A stretch of 64,000 nucleotides of DNA. Source: Oceanospirillum sp048268485 (lineage in GTDB: Bacteria; Pseudomonadota; Gammaproteobacteria; Pseudomonadales; Halomonadaceae). This document shows positions 52,011-60,266 of the stretch, piece by piece. The stretch's first letter is position 1. Each line of letters opens with the position of its first letter. The notes beneath the pieces are model-generated. The model searched no databases. It was not told the origin of the DNA and saw nothing but the letters and a program-made list of their open reading frames with translations. The stretch lies in assembly GCA_048268485.1 (NCBI GenBank), contig JBLWVL010000017.1:7009-71008 (forward strand), given 5' to 3'. Made by a program: the position numbers and the translations under genes.

Positions 52011-53315
52011 ATGATAATCAAAAAAATACTACTACCCGCAGTACTTATTATATTGTCGGGGCCTGCACTCTCCGAAGAGATATCCCTAACTGACCCAAAT
52101 AGCCCATACGCTGACAGAAGCTGTCCGCTAACCCATCAGATAGAACACAAAACATCTCTGCCAGCGGACTGCCGTTGCGGAACAAACCGGAGTAATACCG
52201 GTGGTATTCATGTTTGTCAGCGCCCCACAGAAGTGGCCAGAAATATGGGAGTAAACATTGGTGAAGGACCATCGTTTGCAAACTTCTATAACTCGCAAAT
52301 TACTGGTGGATTTATTGACTATGATAACAATGAGTTAATAGCATCCGTACAGTGGGACGCCGGTAAAGAGTCAAAAGGCTTAGTGGTCGCTTACAATATG
52401 GATGACTGGTCGCGTCGCTTTATCAGCGGTGATGCTCAGGATGAATATGGTCACAAGGTCATCGCAGAAGGCCCCGCCTTCTTCGAGCTTAAAGATATAA
52501 AACCAGGCCCGGATGGCTTCTGGTATGGTTTCGGCTACGAGCAGGGTAAGTCAGGCGGTGGTGCCCGGGTTTTCAAAATCAACCCGGAAAATGGTAATCG
52601 CTCTCTGATTTGGGAAGGGCGCAATGGTAAATACGGACAATGTCCTTCAGGTAGAAAAACAGTCCGCAGAGAAACCCAAAAATATGTTCAGTACACCCAG
52701 GAAGGTTTCGCAGTTGACCCCAAAGATGGTTCATTCCTGATTGGGTTCAGCAATATAAAAATGGGAGGGGTTGGTATTGCCCGTATCAGTAGTGATGGGC
52801 AAAAATGTGATTTCTTAACACTTAGCGGCCCGCGTGATGATGGACTTAAGAAAGGCCGTGGCTTTGATATGCGCGGAACGATGATGGGCTACACCTTCCA
52901 TGATGGAAAAGTTTATGCGCACTCTTCAGGTGAAAAGACATTTTATGAAATAAACCCTGAAACCGGTGACCGAAAAGCGATAACACGAAAAGGCCCTAAG
53001 CCACCGGCATGGCGTCATGTCGTATGGGATGATAAACGTGAAGTGTTTTGGATCTCTGGAAAAATGAACTCTGTTACCGTTACAGCCTATGATCCGGCTA
53101 AGAATAAATATCTTCTTGCTCATAAGAGCTGTGGTGCAAAGTATGATTGGGACTGGTTCCCACTTTGTATGGGCGGCCCGATGAAAATTAACTCTCTTAA
53201 TTACGGCCCGATGTGGCTCAATAAAAATACAGGAAATCTTATATTCGGTCAGGACTTAATTGGTATTGTTGAGTTTGAACCTCATACCGGAAACTCTATC
53301 AACAGAAGCTTCTGA
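52011..53315 (+). CDS. Unknown exported Cys-rich protein, possibly beta-propeller
   Basis: 434 aa from ATG 52011 (438 aa from ATG 51999; neither has a clear ribosome site). Signal peptide MIIKKILLPAVLIILSGPAL. Eight or more cysteines in the mature part (SCPLTH, DCRCG, HVCQRP, GQCPSG, KCDFL, SCGAKY, PLCMGG) suggest disulfides in an oxidising compartment. Repeated blade-like stretches (DGFWYGFGY, DGSFLIGFS, KVYAHSSGEKTFYEINPETGDR, REVFWISGK) resemble a beta-propeller. AT-rich compared with neighbours. I do not recognise the family. A strong hairpin terminator follows. Confidence 0.75.
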   Translation: MIIKKILLPAVLIILSGPALSEEISLTDPNSPYADRSCPLTHQIEHKTSLPADCRCGTNRSNTGGIHVCQRPTEVARNMGVNIGEGPSFANFYNSQITGGFIDYDNNELIASVQWDAGKESKGLVVAYNMDDWSRRFISGDAQDEYGHKVIAEGPAFFELKDIKPGPDGFWYGFGYEQGKSGGGARVFKINPENGNRSLIWEGRNGKYGQCPSGRKTVRRETQKYVQYTQEGFAVDPKDGSFLIGFSNIKMGGVGIARISSDGQKCDFLTLSGPRDDGLKKGRGFDMRGTMMGYTFHDGKVYAHSSGEKTFYEINPETGDRKAITRKGPKPPAWRHVVWDDKREVFWISGKMNSVTVTAYDPAKNKYLLAHKSCGAKYDWDWFPLCMGGPMKINSLNYGPMWLNKNTGNLIFGQDLIGIVEFEPHTGNSINRSF

Positions 53316-53328
53316 TATACCTCCATAT

Positions 53329-53356
53329 AGTAACAAGCAGTATTCTGCTTGTTACT
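53329..53356 (+). terminator. Terminator of the exported Cys-rich protein gene
   Basis: 12-bp perfect stem AGTAACAAGCAG / CTGCTTGTTACT with TATT loop, followed by ATTTCATTC, 13 bp after the stop. Confidence 0.75.
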
Positions 53357-53432
53357 ATTTCATTCATTACAATTCATCTATTATACGGTACTAATCCGCT
53401 GATCGAGTTTCTCCTGCCATCCGACGGAGAGT

Positions 53433-53516
53433 CGCCAGACAACAGATAGCTCACAGTAAAAAACACTGAAGTGAACCGCAGAAAAACTACTGGTTCCGGC
53501 AAAGCAATCAAACTAC
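53433..53516 (-). pseudogene. Decayed partial copy of the DUF2061 gene
   Basis: The plus strand here (GCCAGACAACAGATAGCTCA ... CACTGAAGTGAACCGCAG) matches 63520-63584 of the intact DUF2061 gene with few changes, then jumps at CTGGTTCC to match about 63670-63695 (CAGCAAAGCAATCA). About 86 bp between the two blocks are missing and no open frame remains. Same orientation as the intact gene. Confidence 0.8.
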
Positions 53517-53598
53517 TGCTAAAAGGTGGGCATTTCCCGCCATTTTTCTATTTACGCCGATCCCGGTCGCAATCGGCCGGGAGCGGGTCTGTACAGGG

Positions 53599-54975
53599 TT
53601 AAGCCACCACCGAACTGATAGCCTGATCCAGAGTGTTTACAATCTGATCGATCTGTTCAGCCGTGGCGGTCAGTGCAGGGCTGAAGTTGAGGATATTGTT
53701 ATACCTCTCAAAACTACGGTTGGTCCGCCCAATCAATACTCCCATTTCCTTACATCTACCGACAATTGCAATAGCAACTGATTCATCTACCGGTACCTTG
53801 CTGTCACGATCCTGTACCAGCTCAATACCGGCAAACAATCCCTTGCCGCGCACATCCCCGATAATCGGGTGTTTATCTTTGAGGGCCGCCAGGCGTGTTA
53901 GTAGGTAATCCCCCATTTGCTGAGAGTTCTGCACCAAATTCTCCTCTTCCAGAATTTTCATATTGGCCAACGCCGCAGCTGGACCCGCCAAACAGCCACC
54001 AAATGTGGAGATATCACGAAAATAGCCCAGTGTATCTTCTGCGCTCTTTTCCTGAAGTAGCCCGTAAACCCGTTCTGTGGTCACCGTACATGAGATAGCG
54101 GCGTAACCAGAAGCCAACCCCTTCGCCATAGTGACAATATCCGGCTGGACGTCATAGTGCTGATAACCGAACCACTGGCCAGTACGACCGACACCGCAGA
54201 CCACCTCATCCATAATCAGGAGGATATTGTAACGATCACAGATCTCACGCACCCGGGGCCAGTACCCGGCCGGGGGCGTGATCACCCCACCACCGGCGGT
54301 AATAGGCTCCAGAATGATAGCTCCTACCGTGTCAGGCCCCTCCTGCAGAACCACCTCTTCAATGGCATCTGCTGCCCGCAGGCCATAGTCTTCAGCTTCC
54401 GGGTACTGATTGCGGTATTCACAACAGTGAGGCACTTCTACAAACCCTGGAGCGAAGGGCCCAAACTGAGCCCGGCGCTCTGCCTGTCCGGTAGCACTCA
54501 AAGCCGCCAGCGTAGTACCGTGGTAGTCCCGATCCCGGTACAGAATCTTGCTCTTCTTACCGCCATAATATTTATGGGCGATCTGGCGCACCATCTTAAA
54601 GGCTTTTTCATTGGCTTCGGAGCCGGAGTTGGAATAGTACACCCGGTTCATCCCAGGCATCTTCTCCAACAGTTTCTTGGCGAAAGCTGCCGCCGGTGCA
54701 CTAGCCATGGCACCGGCAAAGAAGTTCAACTGACTAAGCTGAGCCGCAACCGCATTGGCAATCTCCTGTCGGCCATAACCCACATTGGTCACCCAAACGC
54801 CACCGGCGGAAGCATCCAGATATTCGTTACCCTCACTATCCCACAGGCGCAAACCTTCGCCACGGACAAACATAGGCAGACCTTTCTCAGCGGCACTATG
54901 TGGTGTCAAATGGTGCCAGACATGATTCCGGTCCAGCGTTTTCAGCATATCCAGCTCATTAACTTGATGATTCAT
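53599..54975 (-). CDS. tpa: Taurine-pyruvate aminotransferase
   Basis: 458 aa class III aminotransferase. It converts taurine plus pyruvate to sulfoacetaldehyde plus alanine, a PLP enzyme. Motifs: HLTPHSAAEKGLPMFVRGEG at the start, YYSNSGSEANEKAFKMVRQI, DYHGTTLAALSATGQ, IMDEVVCGVGRTGQWFGYQH and the PLP lysine in MAKGLASGYAAIS. The N-terminal and HYDVQPDIV segments fit Tpa, and the context (isfD, isfE, tauR, tauABC) makes taurine the likely substrate over other omega-amino acids. It begins 15 bp after isfD. A hairpin-rich stretch follows the stop. Confidence 0.88.
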   Translation of the reverse strand: MNHQVNELDMLKTLDRNHVWHHLTPHSAAEKGLPMFVRGEGLRLWDSEGNEYLDASAGGVWVTNVGYGRQEIANAVAAQLSQLNFFAGAMASAPAAAFAKKLLEKMPGMNRVYYSNSGSEANEKAFKMVRQIAHKYYGGKKSKILYRDRDYHGTTLAALSATGQAERRAQFGPFAPGFVEVPHCCEYRNQYPEAEDYGLRAADAIEEVVLQEGPDTVGAIILEPITAGGGVITPPAGYWPRVREICDRYNILLIMDEVVCGVGRTGQWFGYQHYDVQPDIVTMAKGLASGYAAISCTVTTERVYGLLQEKSAEDTLGYFRDISTFGGCLAGPAAALANMKILEEENLVQNSQQMGDYLLTRLAALKDKHPIIGDVRGKGLFAGIELVQDRDSKVPVDESVAIAIVGRCKEMGVLIGRTNRSFERYNNILNFSPALTATAEQIDQIVNTLDQAISSVVA

Positions 54976-54990
54976 AACAGAGTCCTGCCA

Positions 54991-55752
54991 TTATTGATTA
55001 CGGTGAACAGAAAACGGAGACCATGCCTGGGAGACCGGCATCAGCTCCAGTTGATTGATATTCAGATGCGGAGGCAAGGTCGCCAGCCAGAGCACAGTGT
55101 CAGCGATATCATCAGGCTGAATGGGGTCTGCGCCCTGATAGAGGTTGTTATAGGCATCCTGATCGCCACCAGTCCGGACCAAGGTAAACTCGCTTTCTGA
55201 CAAACCCGGGGCGAGGTTGGTAACCCGCACTCCTGTTCCGGACAGATCGCAGCGCAATGCATACGAGAACTGCTCTACAAAGGCTTTAGTGCCGCAATAC
55301 ACATTTCCGCCGGGATAGGGCCAATGACCGGCTATCGAACCAAGATTAATAATGGTGCTGCCTTTACCTTGAGCGATCAGCCGGGGGAGCAGCTTGTGAG
55401 TGACCGTTGTCAGACCTTTAATGTTGGTGTCGATCATAGTGTGCCAATCCTGCAGATCACAGGACTGGGCCGGCTCCGTGCCCAGAGCCAGCCCTGCATT
55501 ATTCAGCAACAGATCAATCCGGCTGAAGGCATCCGGTAAATCATCCAGTTGTGACTGAACAGCAACAGGATCACAAACATCCAGTGTTAGTGTCAGCACT
55601 TCAGTCTGAGCGGACAGCTCCTCCTGAATTGCCTCCAGACGTGAAGCCCTACGGCCGGTGAGCACCAAATGCCAGCCGACATCAGCAAGTTTACGAGCAC
55701 AGGCCAGACCAAAGCCTGAGGTGGCACCGGTGATAAAAGCGGTTTTGGACAT
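54991..55752 (-). CDS. isfD: Sulfoacetaldehyde reductase (IsfD-like SDR)
   Basis: 253 aa short-chain dehydrogenase: TGATSGFGLACARKL (cofactor), NNAGLALG, SIAGHWPYPGGNVYCGTKAFV (Ser and Tyr-x-x-x-Lys). Basic residues after the second strand (TGRRASRL) favour NADPH. Between tpa and an exporter it should reduce sulfoacetaldehyde to isethionate, as shown for IsfD in Chromohalobacter salexigens and Klebsiella. Start at 55752 with AGGAGA 7 nt upstream; the longer frame runs into isfE. A general serine-type SDR of the YdfG group is the alternative without context. Confidence 0.85.
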   Translation of the reverse strand: MSKTAFITGATSGFGLACARKLADVGWHLVLTGRRASRLEAIQEELSAQTEVLTLTLDVCDPVAVQSQLDDLPDAFSRIDLLLNNAGLALGTEPAQSCDLQDWHTMIDTNIKGLTTVTHKLLPRLIAQGKGSTIINLGSIAGHWPYPGGNVYCGTKAFVEQFSYALRCDLSGTGVRVTNLAPGLSESEFTLVRTGGDQDAYNNLYQGADPIQPDDIADTVLWLATLPPHLNINQLELMPVSQAWSPFSVHRNQ

Positions 55753-55775
55753 GATATGTCTCCTGTTCAGATTCA

Positions 55776-56531
55776 TCAGAAAATTCGGTAAATCCCCAAC
55801 CCCACTCCGCTGAGCGACAGCGCCGTCAACACCGGCAGAGCGACTGAGTGGAAAGAAGCGGGTTGTAAGCGGTGAAACCCCCACTGCCCTAACTGAACGC
55901 CTATTAACGTAGGCAATATCAGTATCAAAAACGGAGTCAGCAAATCCGCATCAAAAACGTCATTGAGATACAGTAGTAGCAAGGCCAGCAGATCGGTTGC
56001 AGCTAAAATCACCACCATAGAGGCACGCTGTACCTGAGGACTCAAACCAGACCCCAGCAGATAACAGACCACAGGCAGACCACCAACAGATGCAGCAGCG
56101 GTAAATGCTCCGGAAACACTACCGATCAGGCAGGTTTTACCGGTTGTAAGTGAGCGGGCGGCAGACTGGGGACGCCGGAAAAGAATCAGGGTCATACCCA
56201 GTACTGAAAAGCTGATCGCCAGTTTGAGCAGGCTTTCCGGCAGTTGCGTCAGAATCAGCAACCCCGCCGGAATACCTATTAAAGCGCCCGCTCCCAACCG
56301 GACAATCAACGGCCGGTCCACATACCGATAGGCGGGCTTCAGCAGCCCGAGGGTGCCCACCAGATCCAGCAGCAGAATTACGGGGACACTTAGCTGCGGT
56401 GGCCAGATCAGATTCAAACCGGTAATGGCTATGGCGGCAAAACCAAAACCGGTATAGCCACGCACCAAAGCAGCAACCGCCACCAAAAGTGCGGCCCATT
56501 CAAGGTATTGAATATCTGCCAGAGGTATCAC
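55776..56531 (-). CDS. isfE: TauE/SafE-family exporter, probable isethionate exporter (IsfE)
   Basis: 251 aa, about eight membrane helices of the TSUP family (VRGYTGFGFAAIAI in the first repeat, FTAAASVGGLPVVCYLL in the second). GTG start at 56531. In the C. salexigens system IsfE is the TauE-type exporter for isethionate; gene order isfE-isfD-tpa with 23 and 15 bp gaps matches one transcription unit. Sulfite or sulfoacetate export cannot be excluded by sequence. Its upstream region is strongly structured. Confidence 0.82.
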   Translation of the reverse strand: MIPLADIQYLEWAALLVAVAALVRGYTGFGFAAIAITGLNLIWPPQLSVPVILLLDLVGTLGLLKPAYRYVDRPLIVRLGAGALIGIPAGLLILTQLPESLLKLAISFSVLGMTLILFRRPQSAARSLTTGKTCLIGSVSGAFTAAASVGGLPVVCYLLGSGLSPQVQRASMVVILAATDLLALLLLYLNDVFDADLLTPFLILILPTLIGVQLGQWGFHRLQPASFHSVALPVLTALSLSGVGLGIYRIF

Positions 56532-56539
56532 GTCAGCCT

Positions 56540-56600
56540 AACCCCCTTTCCGTGATGTGCCGGAGCAACATTGCTCAGACTTTCCATCACGTTAGGGGTT
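56540..56600 (-). promoter_or_regulatory. Nested inverted repeat upstream of isfE
   Basis: On the minus strand CCTAAC-GTGATG pairs with CATCAC ... GTTAGG, and inside it GAGCAA faces TTGCTC. The 3' arm holds the purine-rich GGGGGTTAGG just before the GTG start, so the fold could hide the ribosome site, or the DNA could bind TauR. It sits in the 124-bp gap between tauR and isfE. Confidence 0.5.
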
Positions 56601-56655
56601 GGTGGGTTCAGGGTGATAGAGCCAGTTCAGGAAGGTTGTGGGTCCAGTGTACCGG

Positions 56656-58131
56656 TCAGGCAGAGCGGAAGCGTTCCAGCGAACGGCTAAGCTGGGCGAT
56701 ACCCGGCTCAATTTTGTGGGCGGCTATGGCGGAAAACCCCAACCGAAAGTAGTGTCGTGGCGGGGCTGGCGACAGAAAATGCACGGCCCCGGGTTCAATC
56801 AGAACACCATCATGGGCGGCAGCCCAGGAAAGCACCTCTGTATCCACATCCTCTGGCGCTTCCAGCCAAATTGATGAAGCACCGGAACTAACCGGAACCG
56901 TATGCATACCGGGCAGATGGCTCTCAATCGCCGACTGCATTCGGTCCAACTTGCTAAGATAGAGTTCACGAATCTTACGCAGATAAGTGTCGTAATGGCC
57001 TTGTGCCAGAAACAGCGCAGTCTGACGCTGGTTGTTGGCTGGCGGGTGACGGTACATAAGGCGGCGCAAGGCTCGGGCTTCAGCAATCAGGGTTTCATCG
57101 GCCACCATAAACCCCAGCCGCAGGCCGGGAGAGATCGACTTGGACAGGCTACCCATATAGATCACACGCTTATTCCGGTCACTGGCTTTCAGCGCCGGAA
57201 CCGGTTTCTGCTGCATATTAATATCGGCATCATAGTCATCCTCAATCAGGATGCAGTCCTGTTCCGAAGCCAAATGCATTAGGGCGCGACGACGCTCCGG
57301 TGACAGTTCCGCACCAGTGGGCACCTGATGACTGGGGGTGATGTAGATATAATCACAATCGTTAAGGCGCGCGTCCACTTGTATACCGGCTTCATCCACC
57401 GGTTGCAGATGCAGGGTGGCGTCGAAAGTTTTGAAGATGTTGTGGGCATCCCGAAAGCCTGGATTTTCCAGTGCAATCCGAGTCTCGGGTTTCAGCAACA
57501 GGTTGGCCAGCAGGTAGAGAGAGTTCTGCGTGCCGATGGTAATCAATATCTCATTGGCTTCGGCATAAATACCTCTCTTGGGTAGAAGTCGGGTTCGGAT
57601 CTGCTCAATCAGCACAGCATCATCTGAGTCAACACTGTCATGAATCCAATCCCGGTCACTCATCCCGGACAGGGATTTACGGGCACAGTCACGCCACTGC
57701 TCTATCGGAAAGAACTCATGCTGTACCTGACCGTAAATGAAGGGGTACTCAAACGAGCGCCAGTTGTTAGGTTTAACGATCACCTGTTCTTCACTGGGGC
57801 GATGGCGAAAACGGGACAACCAGTCTGGTGTTTCACCGGGGAGGTCCGGCACCAGCTCGGTGCATAACGCATCCGACCGGTGAAAAGCCGGTGCAATAAA
57901 ATACCCTCTGCGGCTGCGGGAGATCAGATAGCCGGTATCCACCAGCTGCTCGTAAATCAATACCACCGTATTGCGGGAAACCCCCAGTTGACCGGCCAGT
58001 CGCCGGGATGAGGGCATAGGCTCATCCACCGGAAGATGACCGCTGAGGATGGTAGCAACAAGGTGCTCCCGAATCTGATCCTGCAGAGTACGGCCAGGGT
58101 CAAAGTCAATCTTCAGGTAGTGCTCATTCAT
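56656..58131 (-). CDS. tauR: TauR-type MocR regulator (GntR HTH plus aminotransferase domain)
   Basis: 491 aa. N-terminal GntR winged helix (MPSSRRLAGQLGVSRNTVV, LIYEQLVDTGYLISRSRRGY) and a C-terminal fold type I aminotransferase domain that binds PLP through the Lys in MGSLSKSISPGLRLGF. Such MocR proteins sense amino compounds; TauR activates taurine genes in Rhodobacter. Divergent from tauA with motif repeats between. The ATG at 58131 matches the family start MNEHYLKIDFDPG; the upstream frame is unlikely. Confidence 0.9.
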   Translation of the reverse strand: MNEHYLKIDFDPGRTLQDQIREHLVATILSGHLPVDEPMPSSRRLAGQLGVSRNTVVLIYEQLVDTGYLISRSRRGYFIAPAFHRSDALCTELVPDLPGETPDWLSRFRHRPSEEQVIVKPNNWRSFEYPFIYGQVQHEFFPIEQWRDCARKSLSGMSDRDWIHDSVDSDDAVLIEQIRTRLLPKRGIYAEANEILITIGTQNSLYLLANLLLKPETRIALENPGFRDAHNIFKTFDATLHLQPVDEAGIQVDARLNDCDYIYITPSHQVPTGAELSPERRRALMHLASEQDCILIEDDYDADINMQQKPVPALKASDRNKRVIYMGSLSKSISPGLRLGFMVADETLIAEARALRRLMYRHPPANNQRQTALFLAQGHYDTYLRKIRELYLSKLDRMQSAIESHLPGMHTVPVSSGASSIWLEAPEDVDTEVLSWAAAHDGVLIEPGAVHFLSPAPPRHYFRLGFSAIAAHKIEPGIAQLSRSLERFRSA

Positions 58132-58198
58132 GGTCTCAGACTCAGATGTTGCGGGGTGATGCTTTAAAATGAAGCAAGTCACATACCACAAGCAGCAA

Positions 58199-58256
58199 CT
58201 GGACCTATGCACGGTTAAATCTGGCTCTATGGTGGAAGCAAAGCCCGGCTCTAAGG
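58199..58256. promoter_or_regulatory. Three TauR-like direct repeats between tauR and tauA
   Basis: CTGGACCTATG (58199), CTGGCTCTATGG (58221) and CCGGCTCTAAGG (58245) are spaced 22 and 24 bp apart. They resemble the CTGGACYTAA direct repeats reported for Rhodobacter TauR (from memory). Placed in the 201-bp tauR-tauA gap. Confidence 0.6.
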
Positions 58257-58332
58257 TGAGAAACAGAATATGAACCTCTGGCTGCTAAAGCGGCTTCTCA
58301 TTCTTTCTCACGACAGAGAACGGAGCATAACC

Positions 58333-59364
58333 ATGATAAAAACCTATCGCAGCAACCCCATCAGACGCACCCTGAAAAAATTGGTTCTTGGTGTCGGCAT
58401 CACACTACTCGGAACGCAGGCTAGCCAGGCTGATACGCTCACTATCGGCTATCAGGGCATGATGAATCCCTGGAAAACCGTGATCGCAGATAAAATGCTG
58501 GAAGCAGAAACCGGTATTGAAATCGAGTGGCGTCGCTTTGACTCCGGCGCGAAAGTCATTACTGCAATGGCATCAGGGGATGTGGATATCGCCACCGCCG
58601 GCTCCAGCCCGATTGCTGCCGCAATCAGCCGCGGCGTCGATATCGAGCTAGTCTGGATTCTGGAAAACATTAACGAAGCGGAAGCACTGGTCGTCCGCAA
58701 AGGCAGCGGTATCACTGCCCCTCAGGATTTGAAAGGCAAAACACTTGGAGTGCCCTTTGTTTCGACCACACATTTTCATACCTTGTTTGCACTGGAGCAG
58801 TTCGGTTTGTCCGACCAGGACGTCCGGGTTCTTAATCTACAGCCCAATGCGATCTCCGCAGCCTGGCGCCGTGGCGATATTGATGCTGCCTTCATCTGGG
58901 ACCCTGTACTCAGCCGGATCAAAGCCGATGGAGATGTACTGGTCAGCTCAGGTGAATTAAGCCGCTGGGGCAAAGCAACCTTTGACGGCATGGTGGTGAG
59001 TAAAGAGTATGCCGCTGACAATCCGGAAGTGGTGACAACTCTGGTTAAGCTCGCTGCAGAAGCCGATGCGCAATACCGCGCTCAGAAAGAATCCCTGACC
59101 GCTGAATCTCCCATGGTGCAGAAAATCGCCAAAATGACGGGGGGCGACGCCGCGTCAGTACCCGCTGTGCTGAACCTGTACCAGTTCCCAACGTTGTCAG
59201 AACAAACCAGCTGTGCCTGGTTGGGCTGCGGTGAAGAGGGCGGTGCAGCCAAAGCACTGCGCTTTACTTCTGAATTCCTGAAAGCTCAGGGCAAGATCCC
59301 GGGACTGAAAGAGCGTTACAGCGATTACGTCAACCCAAGCTTTGCCAAGCAAGCCCTCAACTGA
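58333..59364 (+). CDS. tauA: Taurine ABC transporter substrate-binding protein
   Basis: 343 aa from ATG 58333 (GGAG 8 nt upstream). Signal peptide ends near SQA-DTLTIGYQG. The body carries IEWRRFDSGAKVITAMASGD, ATAGSSPIAAAISRGVDIEL, PFVSTTHFHTLFALEQFG and AAFIWDPVLSRI, characteristic of TauA among SsuA/NrtA-type proteins. Periplasmic taurine binding; first gene of tauABC. Confidence 0.92.
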   Translation: MIKTYRSNPIRRTLKKLVLGVGITLLGTQASQADTLTIGYQGMMNPWKTVIADKMLEAETGIEIEWRRFDSGAKVITAMASGDVDIATAGSSPIAAAISRGVDIELVWILENINEAEALVVRKGSGITAPQDLKGKTLGVPFVSTTHFHTLFALEQFGLSDQDVRVLNLQPNAISAAWRRGDIDAAFIWDPVLSRIKADGDVLVSSGELSRWGKATFDGMVVSKEYAADNPEVVTTLVKLAAEADAQYRAQKESLTAESPMVQKIAKMTGGDAASVPAVLNLYQFPTLSEQTSCAWLGCGEEGGAAKALRFTSEFLKAQGKIPGLKERYSDYVNPSFAKQALN

Positions 59365-59420
59365 GTAGCAGGCGGCGGAGCTACCGATAACCGGCAGGCT
59401 CCGCTGCAGGAGATATCACC

Positions 59421-60266
59421 ATGAGCAGATTACAAATTCACGATGTGTCGGTGGTATACCCCGGCCTGAACAGCGGCGAAGAAGTGCATGCCCTGTCCAA
59501 TATCAACTTCACCATTGAGCCTGGCGAGTTTGTGGTCGCCTTGGGGGCCTCCGGTTGCGGTAAAACCACTCTGCTGAGCCTGATGGCCGGCTTTATCGCC
59601 CCATCGGATGGATATCTGACCCTGGGAGACAGCAAGGTTGCCGGTCTGCCCCGCATTGCCTGTGGGGTGGATCTGGCCGATCAGATTACAGGTCCGGGTA
59701 AAGAGCGTGGCGTGGTCTTTCAGAAACATGCACTGCTCCCCTGGTTGAATGTGATCGAAAATACCGAGTTTGGCCTCAAACTACAGGGCCTGCCAAAAGC
59801 GAAGCGGCGTGAACGGGCCGCCGCTTATCTGAAATTGGTGGGACTGGAAGATTTTCATCAGCACCCGGTGTACCAGCTTTCCGGTGGTATGCAGCAGCGG
59901 GTAGGGATAGCCAGGGCCCTGACCAATGACCCTGAAATGCTGCTGCTGGATGAGCCTTTGGGGGCATTAGATGCCCTAACCCGGGAGGTATTGCAGGAAT
60001 TGCTGATGGATGTCTGGAAGCAGACGCAGAAAATGATGTTTTTTATCACCCACAGTGTAGAAGAAGCACTATTTATGGCCTCCCGGCTGATTATTATGTC
60101 GCCGCGACCGGGGCGTATCACCCACGAATTCAATCTGGATTTTAACGAGCGCTTCCTTGAGTGCCGCGACGCTCGCAAAGTGAAATCGTTACCGGAGTTT
60201 ATCGAGATGCGCGAACAAGTGCTCAGTATCATTCATGGGGATGAACAAGGCGGAGGTATGCACTGA
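59421..60266 (+). CDS. tauB: Taurine ABC transporter ATP-binding protein
   Basis: 281 aa. Walker A GASGCGKTT (residues 42-50), Q-loop VVFQKHALLPWLNV, signature LSGGMQQRVGIARAL, Walker B LLLDEPLGALD and switch His in FFITHSVEEA. A short insertion (LPRIACGVDLADQ) precedes the GPGKERG segment. Its TGA overlaps the tauC ATG (TGATG). Cytosolic ATPase powering taurine import. Confidence 0.95.
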   Translation: MSRLQIHDVSVVYPGLNSGEEVHALSNINFTIEPGEFVVALGASGCGKTTLLSLMAGFIAPSDGYLTLGDSKVAGLPRIACGVDLADQITGPGKERGVVFQKHALLPWLNVIENTEFGLKLQGLPKAKRRERAAAYLKLVGLEDFHQHPVYQLSGGMQQRVGIARALTNDPEMLLLDEPLGALDALTREVLQELLMDVWKQTQKMMFFITHSVEEALFMASRLIIMSPRPGRITHEFNLDFNERFLECRDARKVKSLPEFIEMREQVLSIIHGDEQGGGMH

